64,000 bases of DNA, taken from Macrosoma leucophasiata. Lineage: Eukaryota; Arthropoda; Insecta; Lepidoptera; Hedylidae. The notes below the pieces were generated by a model. The model did no database searches and was not told where the DNA came from. It was given only the letters and a program-made list of their open reading frames with translations. This document shows, piece by piece, positions 55,901 through 64,000 of this stretch. The position numbers were made by a program, and so were the translations under genes. The stretch covers positions 21,741,001-21,805,000 of the forward strand of contig JAWQUS010000001.1 in assembly GCA_036365455.1 (NCBI GenBank). Reading direction: 5' to 3'. Within the stretch, counting starts at the first letter, position 1. Each line of letters begins with the position of its first letter.

Positions 55901-57273
55901 ACATAATAATCAAAACATAAAACATAAAATAACAAAATTTTTCAATTCCTTCAATGATGATAAATGAAAAAAAAGAAAAACTTATTCATCAAGATCAAAG
56001 TTATTTACTTAGCAGAGTTCCAAGTGCAGTCACTACTGAGAAGAACTCCGCTACCCAACAAACTCAGTAAGAGCTCTTTTAAATGAGAGCTTAAATCTAG
56101 AACAAATTATCATGAAAAATCAAATAATGTGAATGTCCATAGCATAGATGCAAATAAACTGTTATCTACTAAATGTGATGTAGCTCCTGCAAACCAGAAC
56201 AGACCAGTCCCCACCAACAGCACCCGTTCACGCCACTCCACCATTTTAGAGGGAAGTGAGCGATGTGATTGATGCGAAGTGAGTGATAAATTAATAAGTA
56301 ATAATATTATTATGTAGTATGGTAATGTTACATTACTTACATGGAAAACAAAATAATAGGTGGAAAACAATGTTTCTTAGGTTAATAACAAACATTCAAC
56401 AACAACAATAACTTACTCAGTCAACAACCAAGATCCTAAATATTCCCCATCTTCCGGAAACAAGAGTGCAGTAATACATTCCTGTATGGCGTTCTCCACC
56501 ACTCCCTTCCGGAAAGTGAAGAAATCTTTTATGTTGTCCTTATCAAAGGGCACATCGTAGCGTGGGTAAACAGTTTGTACCTGCTCAGTAGTGGCCCCTG
56601 CTTCATTGGTTGCATTGCCTTCTGTACGGGCATCTTAAAATTATGATTAATTTTTACTTTTTGTACAATGCTTTTTAAGCTCTCTATATTGTTTCTACTA
56701 TTTTGGTAAATTTTAATAATATGACTACAGATAGATGCGATAAAATTGTAAAAACATTAAAATGGTTTTCTGCAGATAACTGGTTGATAAGCTAGGTACA
56801 AGTGGTAGTGTTTAAAAGTACCATGAACAAGATTCGAAAATATTTTAATTAGAATTAAATACAATGAATTAATCATAGTTCCAAGGAATGTAAAACACTT
56901 ATTGAGTAAGTGTCAAACAAGTTTTAGATAGTAACAATTATACGGTTAATACCGTAATAAGTTTAATGTCTACAAACAAAGAAATTACGTGAATTTTAGG
57001 CTAAACAAGTTTTTATTTCTCGGAAACAGCAATTTTAATAAACATATATTATAGACAAGGTAAGTTATTTGTATTTACGTATTTACCTGCAAATGAAGTT
57101 GAAGAAGACGATAGAGAATCGGCTCCAGATAATACAGATGGGTGAGCATTTACTGGTGTTTTAGTTTTTTCAGTCGCATTAGCTCCCTGTCCACTTAAGT
57201 CTCCGCCGATGTCAGAAGAAAGCTGCAGTGTGCCTCCACGGAACTCCAAATCCTCGTCCAGTAAGTCACCCAT
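40927..57273 (-). CDS. TPRG1L: TPRG1L homologue (tumor protein p63-regulated gene 1-like; hSac2 domain), complete
   Basis: Human TPRG1L is a presynaptic vesicle-associated protein; the insect role is inferred. Exons in transcript order: 57273-57087 (MGDLLDEDLEFRGG), 56633-56417, 55207-55031, 46420-46287, 41129-40927 (TAA). All phases agree; 305 residues (human 272). Conserved stretches along the chain: PEDGEYLGSWLLTE, TLWDNEKERIVLLTSRLVMT, IKYDFIAMKQ, GVRLMWNKGE, VWNPFSQDVPFITFASHP and the C-terminal QSYVGVTSLLHNKTSMGFFK-VRGKFSF, each with a close human counterpart. Introns 3 and 4 are 8.6 and 5.2 kb because of nested transposons. The G insertion lies 11 bp before the exon 5 acceptor. The N-terminal 60 residues are low complexity and not conserved. 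Confidence 0.93.
42144..44104 (+). mobile_element. hAT element (Buster/ZBED-type) inserted in the Helitron
   Basis: Left end CAGCTATACTCTAAG, right end TTTGAGAACCACTC, flanked by imperfect 8-bp repeats GCCTAGAG / CCCTGGAG. Helitron coding sequence reads across the removed block as RTFDGLEYPTSRR. The N-terminal BED finger is missing, so the element is internally deleted. Confidence 0.78.
42841..43899 (+). pseudogene. Truncated hAT transposase (ZBED5-like C-terminal half)
   Basis: From about 43040 the frame gives LRWLSRGKTLTRLFELRAEL, KLDFWIICIG, and the typical hAT dimerisation end [28 protein letters not shown], stopping at 43899. About 290 of the usual 600 or more residues are present. The first 65 codons do not look like transposase. 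No intact catalytic N-terminal region was found, so it is not functional. Confidence 0.8.
44270..45330 (+). pseudogene. Helitron PIF1-like helicase pseudogene
   Basis: In pieces and frames: SSEQKQIYDTVVESVGQNQG (Q motif), WILDAPGG (Walker A, then a frameshift and a Lys lost from the GKT), IAIAVASWGNAATLLPDSKT, CSLIVWDECRSVETAF (Walker B), LLFTDDFRQTLPVVTRRSRA (motif III region), NMRARLDDK. Stops at 44844, 44948 and others. Non-functional. Confidence 0.82.
46533..47060. mobile_element. TIR element with TAGGGATGGCGATC ends
   Basis: Left TAGGGATGGCGATCC, right GATCGCCATCACTAATCCCTA, interior rich in ATATCGAT. Related element at 59485-59937. TPRG1L intron 3. Confidence 0.6.
47085..47221. mobile_element. 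Stem-loop MITE (AAGCCTGGGTTGCACC ends)
   Basis: AAGCCTGGGTTGCACC pairs with GGTGCACCCCAGGCT; CTAAG on both flanks suggests a TAA target. Same family as 20259-20402. Confidence 0.75.
47872..48567 (+). CDS. Retrotransposon ORF1 (partial, 5'-truncated)
   Basis: An open frame runs from the element's left edge to TAG at 48567, about 230 codons. It begins with a very basic AT-hook-like stretch (PSRKKRRTGRPRKRN), then is Pro/Ala-rich, and ends with a hydrophobic segment (LVGVFINTLTGILAAYNAGQ). No zinc knuckles are visible. The function (RNA-binding chaperone in related LINEs) is inferred from position only. It overlaps the start of ORF2's open frame by about 14 bp in another frame. Confidence 0.6.
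   Translation, partial: VHQPSRKKRRTGRPRKRNVPIATSTPFPVAAELIQPVEPVTEPMSGPQAPPTTRPTFTVVPRLQHASPPRQASPAPPPAPITVQVSCAPRAAHAPRAVPAEVPPSSAPRAADTNGRAPAASHCIAASIDRRVEPMVVSFAALGATPADAYSQAHVVSSGPAHSNSQAVPATVSRGRVSTPSGHLVEPTMSQLVGVFINTLTGILAAYNAGQDIMPALLSGLAELTRYSDPV
48554..51301 (+). CDS. Retrotransposon ORF2: endonuclease and reverse transcriptase, intact
   Basis: 915 codons, no frameshift, so a recently active copy. Apurinic-type endonuclease: RILYWNPGGI (7-16), LLGETKL (36-42), VVGDMNAKHTAWGSR (135-149), NTQHLPILV (210-218). Reverse transcriptase: KKAPGPDGIP (451-460), SYRPITLLSHLAKLFERLLL (512-531), QFGFRAGHSTT (544-554), FLDIEKAFDRVWH (578-590), GVPQGSCLSP (634-643), FADDS (672-676) with the catalytic Asp pair. 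Motifs match the jockey clade. The first codon of the open frame is GTG; no ATG is close, so translation probably starts by reinitiation or coupling with ORF1. Confidence 0.9.
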   Translation: MIPCRLRILYWNPGGITGHIRDLRELAQAQDIHIILLGETKLRPERELRVPNYFVYRHDEVSSRGPAYRGTAALVRRDVVHDELDTLPFEMTRTKGVRVYAEGSELRVFAGYRPPGDDFRARDIHTVLGEGPTLVVGDMNAKHTAWGSRLITPAGRKLFEDSQRQGYDVVGPDAPTHVPTNPNCLPDVLDVAIVKDVPCPVHVEVLYDLNTQHLPILVTLALSTNFTIACPPRRRTDWRTFERAMSEVEPVGALTTAEDVEAAARRLSREIQSANVAATTTMPATQRRAALPAALQVMLRRKRSLRQLWARTRCPTVKRDLNRLVDKVSAAMSLFRGAAWEETIDRAADRDTNLYMLTRTLTREPAPIYPLLDNSGKRCYGARDRAEILATHLEDVFTPHPPSTDPVVVAHHDNCERRVRELLSTPLPPLRGDDFISPSELRRAVYRLNVKKAPGPDGIPNAALQHLPWGSLVSLTRLFNGILRTGHFPNEWKLGKVIVLPKPGKDRRYPSSYRPITLLSHLAKLFERLLLRRLRPHLPCREEQFGFRAGHSTTLQLVRVLHYLANEFNNRQYSVGVFLDIEKAFDRVWHVGLLAKLDTLHPALHRVVASFLEGRRFYVSIDGEESPHHPIRAGVPQGSCLSPSLYAAYTDDIPTLREHLREGERDVMLSLFADDSAYFTSAPRLHSAYEQMQRLLNRLPEWFDKWRMAVNVGKTAAFATRTLRYRLPPLRLRGQDVLWQPSVKYLGCTIDRALRMVPTVDNAVRQAAAARAMLRPVLQSRLPLSTKLRIYNTYIRTRLTYAAPAWYALCSTTQRRRLQVQQNVCLRLITNAGRYVRNDVISRDLRVESVQEFVVRLARGMYYRAENGPHGHLHGFAPLHSRPPDGRALPREILSVVSTRTPRDADVCPSPDPES
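52333..53748. repeat. 22-bp satellite (CTAGATCACAGTATTTACTGTA), split by a MITE
   Basis: More than 40 units at 52333-53322 and again 53644-53748, with variants (TTGACTGTACTACATTACAA; GTATAAGTCGCAATATTTATT). Variants recur in blocks, so higher-order amplification took place. TPRG1L intron 3. Confidence 0.92.
53323..53643. mobile_element. hAT MITE inside the satellite, perfect 8-bp TSD
   Basis: Ends CAGTGGTGGATTTAC and GTAAATCCGCCACTG (14 of 15 pair). Direct repeats ACTCTACT at 53315-53322 and 53644-53651. 321 bp, with mirrored GGGGCGGCA / GGCGGCAAA inside. Confidence 0.92.
54072..54263 (-). other. Candidate exon in TPRG1L intron 3
   Basis: A minus-strand frame (VTPMSPSRINGIATGVTTVV, then CVIDRLCRRPGPADDAKLFD, FKYFEPR) has coding-like G/C third positions in an AT-rich intron. 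It ends at a donor AG/GTACTT; the acceptor GTGTCAG at 54264 would give a 192-nt exon whose phases fit exons 3 and 4 of TPRG1L. Human TPRG1L has nothing here. Could be a cassette exon, an exon of a nested gene, or a retained fragment of something else. No family recognised. Confidence 0.4.
54403..54948 (-). repeat. Two S1 repeats in reverse (54403-54665 and 54830-54948)
   Basis: The first runs from AAGAAGCGTGCAGTTCACATAG to CTCTTCCAACAGTA; the second is a 3'-half copy ending GGGGCCATACA. Between them is a decayed repeat beginning GGGTTCCGTAGCC. Intron 3 of TPRG1L. Confidence 0.7.
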
Positions 57274-57737
57274 TGTGTTTTACAGTTTATTTAATCACTT
57301 CAAGGTTCTGATTGCGCTATGCGTAAATAATCGACCGGCTGACTGATAAGAAAAATCGTCAGAAAAATGCAATCAGCAATGCAGATTTCGATATAATTAT
57401 GACAGATGTCATAACTCAATGTCTCAATGTCAAAATTAATGGCAGCGTTCCGTAATACACTGCGACCACTTGCCAGTATTGTAAGGGTGCGTCCACATCT
57501 GACGAATGCGCCCCGAATGTGCAGCTCGCGAGTTGCGTACGCGCTGAACGCATGCAGTAACTGCAAAAATTTCGTGCGCTTCTTTAGCGCAACTTATGCG
57601 AAGCTATATTAGAGTTTATTAGAAGTATATTGAGTGAGCGCGGCGTACGATCTGCAGGTAGTGTGCGCGCGATGTGCTAGTAGGCGGCGCAGTAGTGACG
57701 CATGAGTCTATAATGCACTCGAGCAGCTCGTAAGCGG

Positions 57738-57860
57738 ATTGCGAGTATGTTCGCAATGACGTCACCTCTCGTAATCTGAAGGTCGAATCCGTGGAGGAGT
57801 TCGTGATCCAGTAGGCGCGTAATATGTTTGATGGCACCGACAATGCAATAGGCTCGGGTA
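57738..57860 (+). mobile_element. Relic of the jockey-type element (ORF2 C-terminus)
   Basis: Reads YVRNDVTSRNLKVESVEEFV then a stop, against YVRNDVISRDLRVESVQEFV in ORF2 at 51.06 kb. Degenerate, intergenic, upstream of TPRG1L. Confidence 0.75.
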
Positions 57861-58462
57861 AGGAGGAGCACAACCAAACCCACACTGACGACTTACAGTT
57901 AAGGGACTACGGGCTACGATCAATTGGCTACGGAATCATGTATAAATACTGTCGCAGGTGTCTTTATTGCATTTCATGCGGTAATATAATATATAGTTTG
58001 TACATAACTGAAAGACTGACTTAATGTGCCGAAAATATAGTCTTGAAAGGGAATAATTTCAAGTGGTTCTGTCCTTGTTTAAAAGGGTAACCATATTTTT
58101 TTGTTGAATGAATACACAATTAGCTGCACTGTAATAATGAAAATATATTTATTTTGAATAGTAATTCATAATGAGTGTTTTTTTAATTACTGGGCGATTT
58201 TGAGGTTAGGTACTCTCAATGTTTTGATGAATTCAATACTTAAAGTATGTTAATTTAATCAAAGTATCTGAAAAAATATACTGGTACTCTCTAGTACAGC
58301 AAACTGCGTTCCTTTTTAAACAGTAATCAGTGGCATAGCATTGTATTGAGTAACAGCTTTGCTGTACATTGTAGGAATTGCCCTCACATCTTACAGGGCT
58401 CGCAGTTCAAATGGAACATACCTCGTAAGTGAAAAATTTAAATAAAATAGGATTACAATCAG

Positions 58463-58650
58463 ATTATCAGATGTGATGCCACCCCTGAGACCTTAGATGT
58501 TATGTCTTTGTGATAGTTATTATGGAGCCATACATTACCATCTAACCGGAACACGGTAGTGCTGAACACTACCATTTAGCGGCAGATAAATAAGGTAATG
58601 TGGCGCTGCCTACGCCCTCGAGCTCCTATACTGGAACTCTACCACCGGTG
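58463..58650 (-). repeat. S1 repeat, partial minus copy
   Basis: GATGCCACCCCTGAGACC to GGAACTCTACCACCGGT; intergenic, upstream of TPRG1L. Confidence 0.75.
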
Positions 58651-58767
58651 TAACGGTTGTACATATATATAATGTACTCTGTGGGTTGTACCAAAAAAAA
58701 TACAGTAATGCGGGATAGGTTAATAGTTTCGTAGGTAATAAAAATATTTTTAACAAAACTAAGATCA

Positions 58768-59107
58768 GTTTTGCAAACATAGAGCAACACCGGAGGGGAG
58801 TAGCCATATGCAGGCTTTCCCCTCTGTCAAAGTACAAGACCAAATGGGCCTATACCTGTCGCCTAGATGTTTAAATGTGTGCGTGAAATTGTTTCTGTAT
58901 TTTGTTAAAGTCAAGGTGTGAGTTTCGTAGTAATAAATGATTTTTGTAGTGTGCGTGTGTGTCGCACGCATAGATTTATTATCAACGTATTTCCTCCCGC
59001 AAAAAATGACAGACTATTTTGCATCGATAATACACGCTATGGCTACTCCCCTCCGGTCCGCCGCGACCGGTGGCCGCGTTGCTCTATGTTTGCAAACATC
59101 AAATAGG
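58768..59107. mobile_element. Foldback element (TGCAAACATAGAGCAAC arms)
   Basis: TTGCAAACATAGAGCAAC plus CCGGAGGGGAGTAGCCATA on the left are inverted on the right, where an extra CG-rich segment (CCGCGACCGGTGGCCGCG) sits between them. About 340 bp. Confidence 0.7.
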
Positions 59108-59484
59108 TACCTACTTTAACTTTTAGTTTCAGGTACTTACTTTACGTGATAGAATATTAGTGTAGGTAGCTAATTACAACATTTCAAACTTGACACGACC
59201 CTAAAAGAAAAATACCGTTTCTTTGTTTTTCTTTTCCGAGTTCAAATATATATTTTTTGTATTTTTTTATTTCTTAATTTCTGTGAAAAAAAATTAAACG
59301 GAAAAACATGTGATGACGTCACTTATATGGTGGAATGAAGTAGTTACCATTGCTTATCTTTAGATGAAAACATTATTGTTACATACTCTGCGACAAGATG
59401 TGTCAAATTGAAGTTATGCCGACTGGCGGTTGCCAATAAAAAAAAAATTGATACGGATACGTCAATGTCAAAGTATAAAACTAG

Positions 59485-59937
59485 AAAGTTGGGATAGTGA
59501 TCCGAGACCTGAAATCGATAAATCGGAAAAGCGATCCAAAGGAACCAAAAAATCGGTTCTTATCTAAATAATTATAATAATTTATTTAAATCGATCCACA
59601 GTACCGGATTGATCTAGTGAATCGATACTATACCCTGGATAAATCGAAGATCGATCTTTCTGGTTAATTTACATAGGGACATAGGAAACATACAGATCAT
59701 AAGATTTAACGTTTAAACGTGAGTATAGGAAGCATTATACCAGCATTGAACACTGTTGAGTTGCTTTTTTTTGGTCGTCTGTTTTCCTTGAAATTTAGTA
59801 TTACATATCCCAAATCAAAAATAGATCGATAATCGAAGATCGATTTTTTCAATGTCGATTTAATTGTCAAAGGATTTTGGACACTTCGATTCGAATATTG
59901 ATTGATTTCAGAAAGAATCGCCATCCCTACTAATAAG
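59485..59937. mobile_element. TIR element related to 46533-47060
   Basis: Left GGGATAGTGATCC, right GAATCGCCATCCCTACTAA, interior with ATCGATAAATCGG and AGATCGATAATCGAAGATCG. About 450 bp. Confidence 0.55.
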
Positions 59938-62199
59938 TCTATGAAATGCTGCTACGAACTTATTTGTTAAAAAAAAAACAAGCCTTAAAGTCTTCAACAA
60001 CGACTTAGCCCTTAGGCTGTTGATATAATATTGATATTTTTTATTTGTAGTTGGATCAAGGAAGAGATTAATCGACGACACGCAGGATCAAAGAATTTTT
60101 TTAAAATTATTTTGATATATCTAAATTTTTTTCGATATATCGAACACTGGTATGATATTGTTTAAATAAATAGATCACAGCCCTACATCGAGTTTGACAA
60201 GCTGAAAACGACAAGACAGTGACATCGACAATTTTTTTAAAGGGTCACGGCACTAGGCAATGGTTCTATCGCCATTCCACCCTATGTGTGACGTCATATG
60301 GCGCATATGTCTTTTTAGAAAACACTTACTTTCAAAGTAGAAATTATGAATGAAAAGTACAAAATTTCGAAAAATGGTTAAACACGAGTCCCCTAATTTT
60401 GGATTAACTTTTGAATAATGTAATAAAACATGTAGGTTAAAAATATGAAATGTTGTCAATTCTGTTATGCTACTGCATGACAATTTTGAAATGAAACTAC
60501 CGTCTTTTGTACAATTTATGATATTTATATTACAAAATACTTATTCTATAACATCTGGCACCAATTTATTTCGAATATGGCAATACTTTGAATTCTAAAA
60601 ATTAGATGAATTTCCTTTTTTTTATAACTTACAAGAAAGTTTTTTTACAATAATATAGTATGATAATATATACAGCTGTACATTATATTTAGCAGTTCCT
60701 TGTCTTATATTTTTAACAACATTTACATTTAAAATACAAAATAAATCAGGTAGATATAAATACATATTATTATTTTGTGGTAGTTAGGTACTTTAAATAT
60801 GTACCTGTAGTTGCCTACATTTTTAACAGAAGGAACTGAAAAGAAAATCATTTATAGAACTAGTATATAGAAGTACTAGTACGAGAAACGAATAGTAATG
60901 TGAAGAAGTGTAACTTAGCCAAAAAAATGGTTCTACGAAAGAGAAACATGGGCGGAATTTCTTAACTGTTCGTAAATGATTCGCCTGAGTGAGTACCTTT
61001 ACGAATCTTCATATTTTGTGATACAATGAACTTTCTATATCGTTCCTACTAGGGGTACGTAATGATAAAGTAGAAGCAAGAGCGTCGCCATTGATGATGC
61101 ATGTGTCCTTTTTAACGCCTTTCTGGCGACACCCTTGCATAGAAAGTACCTACTGTTTTTGCTTAACGGCAACTTTAGGTTACAGATAAACAGACGTGGT
61201 CATCTCCGTGTTACAGCCTGCTCAATGAAAACCGCATTATTTTTTATACAGGAATTGGCATTGCTACTTAATTAAAATGCTTAACGCACTTTGCCGTCAT
61301 CGTTCAAGCTATTTTATTTTATGAACTGAAAATCTTGGCCTAACAAAAATGTTTCTAGTATTAGACAGTAAAATTGTACAGTTTCTTTGTCTATCACCTT
61401 TTTAAGTCCTTTTCATAACTAATATTACATATAATTGTAGCATTAGTCAAAAAGAACTTAACTGATTGCCAAAATTAAATGGACTTTATGACTATCTCCA
61501 CGGGCAAGTAAACCATCGTACGAATATGCCTCGATCATATAAAAAATATGCGTGTGTAGGAAAAAATGCTAAGGATTAGAAGAAAAGGCTTGATGATAGT
61601 ATGAATGAGTACTGGCCGAAGGTCAGCGGTCAAGAGTCAACAGAATCAGGATGATGAATATCTGAATGTAGGAAAAAACGAGCGGTTTGTAAGGACCATC
61701 GATTTGTAGAAAAAAACACGGGCAGTGTGTAAGGACCATCGATTTCTTAATCTGTTGTCGCTGGTAAGGATAGAGATGTTTGGCACTACACGCTCTCTAT
61801 TTACCTCTTAAGGCTTTGCATGAATATACATACAAACAGCGTAATATACTTGGGGACATCGATAAATGTATAAAACAACTGATAACGGTTGGGAAAACGT
61901 ATGATTTCTCAACGTAATGAAAAAAAAAACAAAAATAGAGTCAATGATCCTAGCTCACAGTAGCGGATCCATGGGCTAATGAACTCAACATTCTGGATCC
62001 ACCACTAATCGCAATGTTAAGTACTATGTGTAGAGTTTACAGTAAAATTAAAGTAACCGGAAACGGAATTGTAGGATACCCCCATAGGTCAAATGTAAAA
62101 GAGCGCTGCTCATACTTGTTGTAAAACACTAATTTGCATTAAGTATTTAATTTATTGTCATGTTTGTAATTGTTTACTTTTTGTTTAATTTACTTACAA

Positions 62200-62320
62200 A
62201 GGTCTCAGGTGGCAGCGCATTTGCCTTTTGACTTCTGGTGGGTGTCTACAGGCTGCAGTCTTATCTTAACATCAATGTGAACTGTAAGCTTGTTTGCCAC
62301 CTTCATTAATTAAAAAAAAA
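62200..62320 (+). repeat. S1 repeat, 5'-truncated copy
   Basis: GTCTCAGGTGGCAGCGCATT to TTCATTAATT plus an A run. Confidence 0.65.
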
Positions 62321-62415
62321 CGGATTCCCTTAATAAACAGATTAGCAAAACTAGGTATTAAACTATTCTTTACTCTGTCTTTGTCAGTAGAATCGTCAAT
62401 TAGGTAAGTACAAAG

Positions 62416-62664
62416 CTCAACAATAAATATTGCACATCGAGCCTAGGAAGGAGACTTCGGCTTATTTCGGGTCTGTAGAGCGCTATTTCTTTCGCACCGT
62501 ACCTATTTGACGTTTGTCGACCATTTTGATCAAGTTTTGACCAATATCGGACTGTCAGTTCTTACATAGTAGTGTGCAATAGAGATAACGCACTACGAAG
62601 TCGAAACGAGCCGATCGTCTCTTTCGCAGGCTCGATGTGCAATATTAATTGTTGAGTACTGAAA
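62416..62664. mobile_element. Foldback MITE (GCACATCGAGCC family), uninterrupted copy
   Basis: CTCAACAATAAATATTGCAC on the left pairs with GTGCAATATTAATTGTTGAG on the right, and pairing continues through CATCGAGCC and GTAGAGCGCTAT. About 250 bp. Serves as the reference for the two S1-interrupted copies. Confidence 0.8.
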
Positions 62665-62813
62665 GTTTGAAAAGTCAATAAAGTCTTGAAGATAATGGGT
62701 AAGAGTTCACACGAAGCAGAGGCCTTACGATACATTCACCCGTAGAGAAAGCGTGAAGTTTTAAAGAGATCGTGACCGGATTATAATGTAATTTCCATGG
62801 CACATGATATGGA

Positions 62814-63414
62814 TCAGTAGCATCGACATCTGCTTCGGGGACAGCGCGGCGGGTATACGATGCACTGGTCCATGCAGTACACGTCTGCACCATCCTTGCC
62901 TTCCAGCTCGCCGATTGCTTCGCACACTTGCCTGGGGACAATGGAATTACGAGATAAATACTATTTGTGGTAGAGTTGACGGAGCTCGCGGGCGTAGGCA
63001 CCACCGCATTACCTAATATACTTGCCGCTAAATGGTAGTGTTCAGCACTATCGTGTTCCGGTCAGGTGGTTATTTACGGCCCTGTAATTTCCGGCACAGA
63101 GGCATAACACCTTAGGCCTCAGGAGTGGTAACGCATCTGCATTTTGACCTTGGTCTTGTGTGGGTGTCTATAGGCTGCAGTCATCACTTAACATCAATGT
63201 GAACTGCATGCTTGTTTGCCACTTCCATTACATTAAAAAAAAAAAACCAGTGACCGAACAACAACAAAGTAGCATAAAAATTAAAAAATAAACTTACGGG
63301 CATTGACACAAGTCCTCGGGACAGTTCGGCGGGTACCGCAAACAGTTGGTCTGGCACCAATTCATCATGCCGGGGATCACGCGGTAACCTTCTGACGGTA
63401 GGCACACTTGGTCT
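62814..63414 (-). CDS. Cysteine-rich secreted protein, last two exons
   Basis: Exons 63414-63298 and 62931-62814 (TGA), matching phase (CC/G). Each encodes one module of about 38 residues of the same pattern: QVCLPSEGYRVIPGMMNWCQ then NCLRYPPNCPEDLCQC, and QVCEAIGELEGKDGADVYCM then DQCIVYPPRCPRSRCRC followed by Tyr and stop. The spacing (C, then C, C, C, C, C) with YPPNCP resembles the C-terminal cysteine-rich region of arthropod chitin-active secreted proteins, possibly AA15 polysaccharide mono-oxygenase relatives; this is recall, not search. The rest of the gene lies right of 64000. An S1 repeat fills the intron. Confidence 0.6.
62966..63246 (+). repeat. S1 repeat between the last two exons of the right-end gene
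   Basis: TGTGGTAGAGTTGACGGAGC to an A tail; nearly consensus. It starts 35 bp from the exon 62814-62931. Confidence 0.8.
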
Positions 63415-63516
63415 CTGTAACACATGGACATTTCCATCAAAACATAGCTCTTGCCTGTAATGTTTTATTTCACATGATTTGGTTTATTACTAACAATAGA
63501 TACAGCACCCAGCCAA

Positions 63517-64000
63517 AGATATTGCGAGCCTACGAAAGAGACAATCTGCTAGTTTCGACTTCCTAGAGCGTCATCTCCACTGCACACTGCCTACGTAAGC
63601 AATGATAGTCCGGTATCGGTCATAACTTGATCAATTTTTTTTTATTTTTTACTAGATCAATTTTTAAAAAAATGTTTTTTTTATTTTATGGTACTGGTAA
63701 ACAAGCATGCATTTCACATTGATGTTAAGTGATGACTGCAGCCTATAGACACCCACACGAAGACGAAGGTCAAAAGGCAGATGCGTTATCACTCCTGAGG
63801 CCTAAGGTATTACGCCTCTGTGCCGGAAATTACAGGGCCGTACATTACCACCTGACCGGAACACAATAGTGGTGAACACTACCATTTAGCGGCAAGTAAA
63901 TTAGGTAATGCGGTGGTCTACGCCCGCCAGCTCCGTCACTGGAACTCTACCACCAGTAATATAAATTAATAAATTGGTCGACAAACGTCACGTAGGTAAG
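63517..64000. mobile_element. Foldback MITE (GCACATCGAGCC family), split by S1, runs off the edge
   Basis: ATTGCGAGCCTACGAAAGAG through CTAGAGCGTCATCTCC and CCGGTATCGGTCATAACTTG, then the S1 copy, resuming with TGGTCGACAAACGTCAC at 63975. Confidence 0.7.
63708..63957 (-). repeat. S1 repeat splitting the foldback MITE at the right edge
   Basis: AAACAAGCATGCATTTCACA to CTCTACCACCAGT. The MITE sequence resumes at 63974. Confidence 0.8.

Larger units (their letters stand above)
57861..62200. other. Intergenic, AT-rich, scattered MITEs
   Basis: Holds an S1 piece (58463-58650), foldback elements (58768-59107, 59485-59937) and otherwise unique AT-rich sequence. Short ORFs (60253-60483, 59706-59924) show no coding features. 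Confidence 0.5.

Noticed and set aside
60253..60483. 76-codon minus-strand ORF
   Set aside because: AT-rich chance ORF without any neighbouring exon or motif.

Overview
This is nuclear DNA from an insect, most likely a moth or butterfly. The genes have GT-AG introns. The repeats include families I associate with Lepidoptera: Helitrons with TCTATAC... starts and CTAG ends, RTE fragments ending in a TGA/TCA triplet tail, tRNA-headed SINEs, and an A-tailed repeat of about 290 bp present about 20 times. There is no bacterial-style gene organisation.

I reassembled five host genes exon by exon, checking reading phase across every junction. (1) 1-11283, plus strand: the 3' part of a secreted cysteine-rich protein made of von Willebrand C-type modules and ending in a C-terminal cystine knot; 13 visible exons, 5' end outside the window. 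(2) 27431-14324, minus strand: a complete DNAJC1/MTJ1-type ER membrane co-chaperone (signal peptide, J domain, membrane segment, two SANT domains), 8 exons, 463 codons. (3) 31519-35108, plus strand: an unrecognised Lys/Asn/Ser-rich protein, 3 exons, 448 codons. (4) 57273-40927, minus strand: a complete TPRG1L (hSac2-domain) homologue, 5 exons, 305 codons, with introns up to 8.6 kb. (5) 63414-62814, minus strand: the last two exons of a cysteine-rich secreted protein that continues beyond the right edge.

Most of the remaining sequence is mobile DNA, much of it nested and datable. In TPRG1L intron 4 a hAT element sits in a Helitron, which sits in a retroposon of unknown origin (14-bp target duplication) that landed 11 bp from the exon 5 splice acceptor. 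In TPRG1L intron 3 a jockey-type LINE with an intact 915-codon ORF2 sits in an RTE fragment; nearby, a 22-bp satellite is split by a hAT MITE with a perfect 8-bp duplication. DNAJC1 introns hold many tRNA-like modules, two of them head to head, and an ATCGATAG foldback element whose empty site survives in a local duplicate. A broken mariner lies at 36.5-37.8 kb.

The best candidates for something undescribed are the headless retroposon family called 'G' here (six copies, an E2F-like motif at its 5' end, one tandem pair bracketed by three identical target duplications), the ATCGATAG foldback, the inverted tRNA-like pair, two decayed duplicate exons beside their parents, and the unrecognised 448-residue protein. 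Family names rest on motif recognition from memory; no database search was run.
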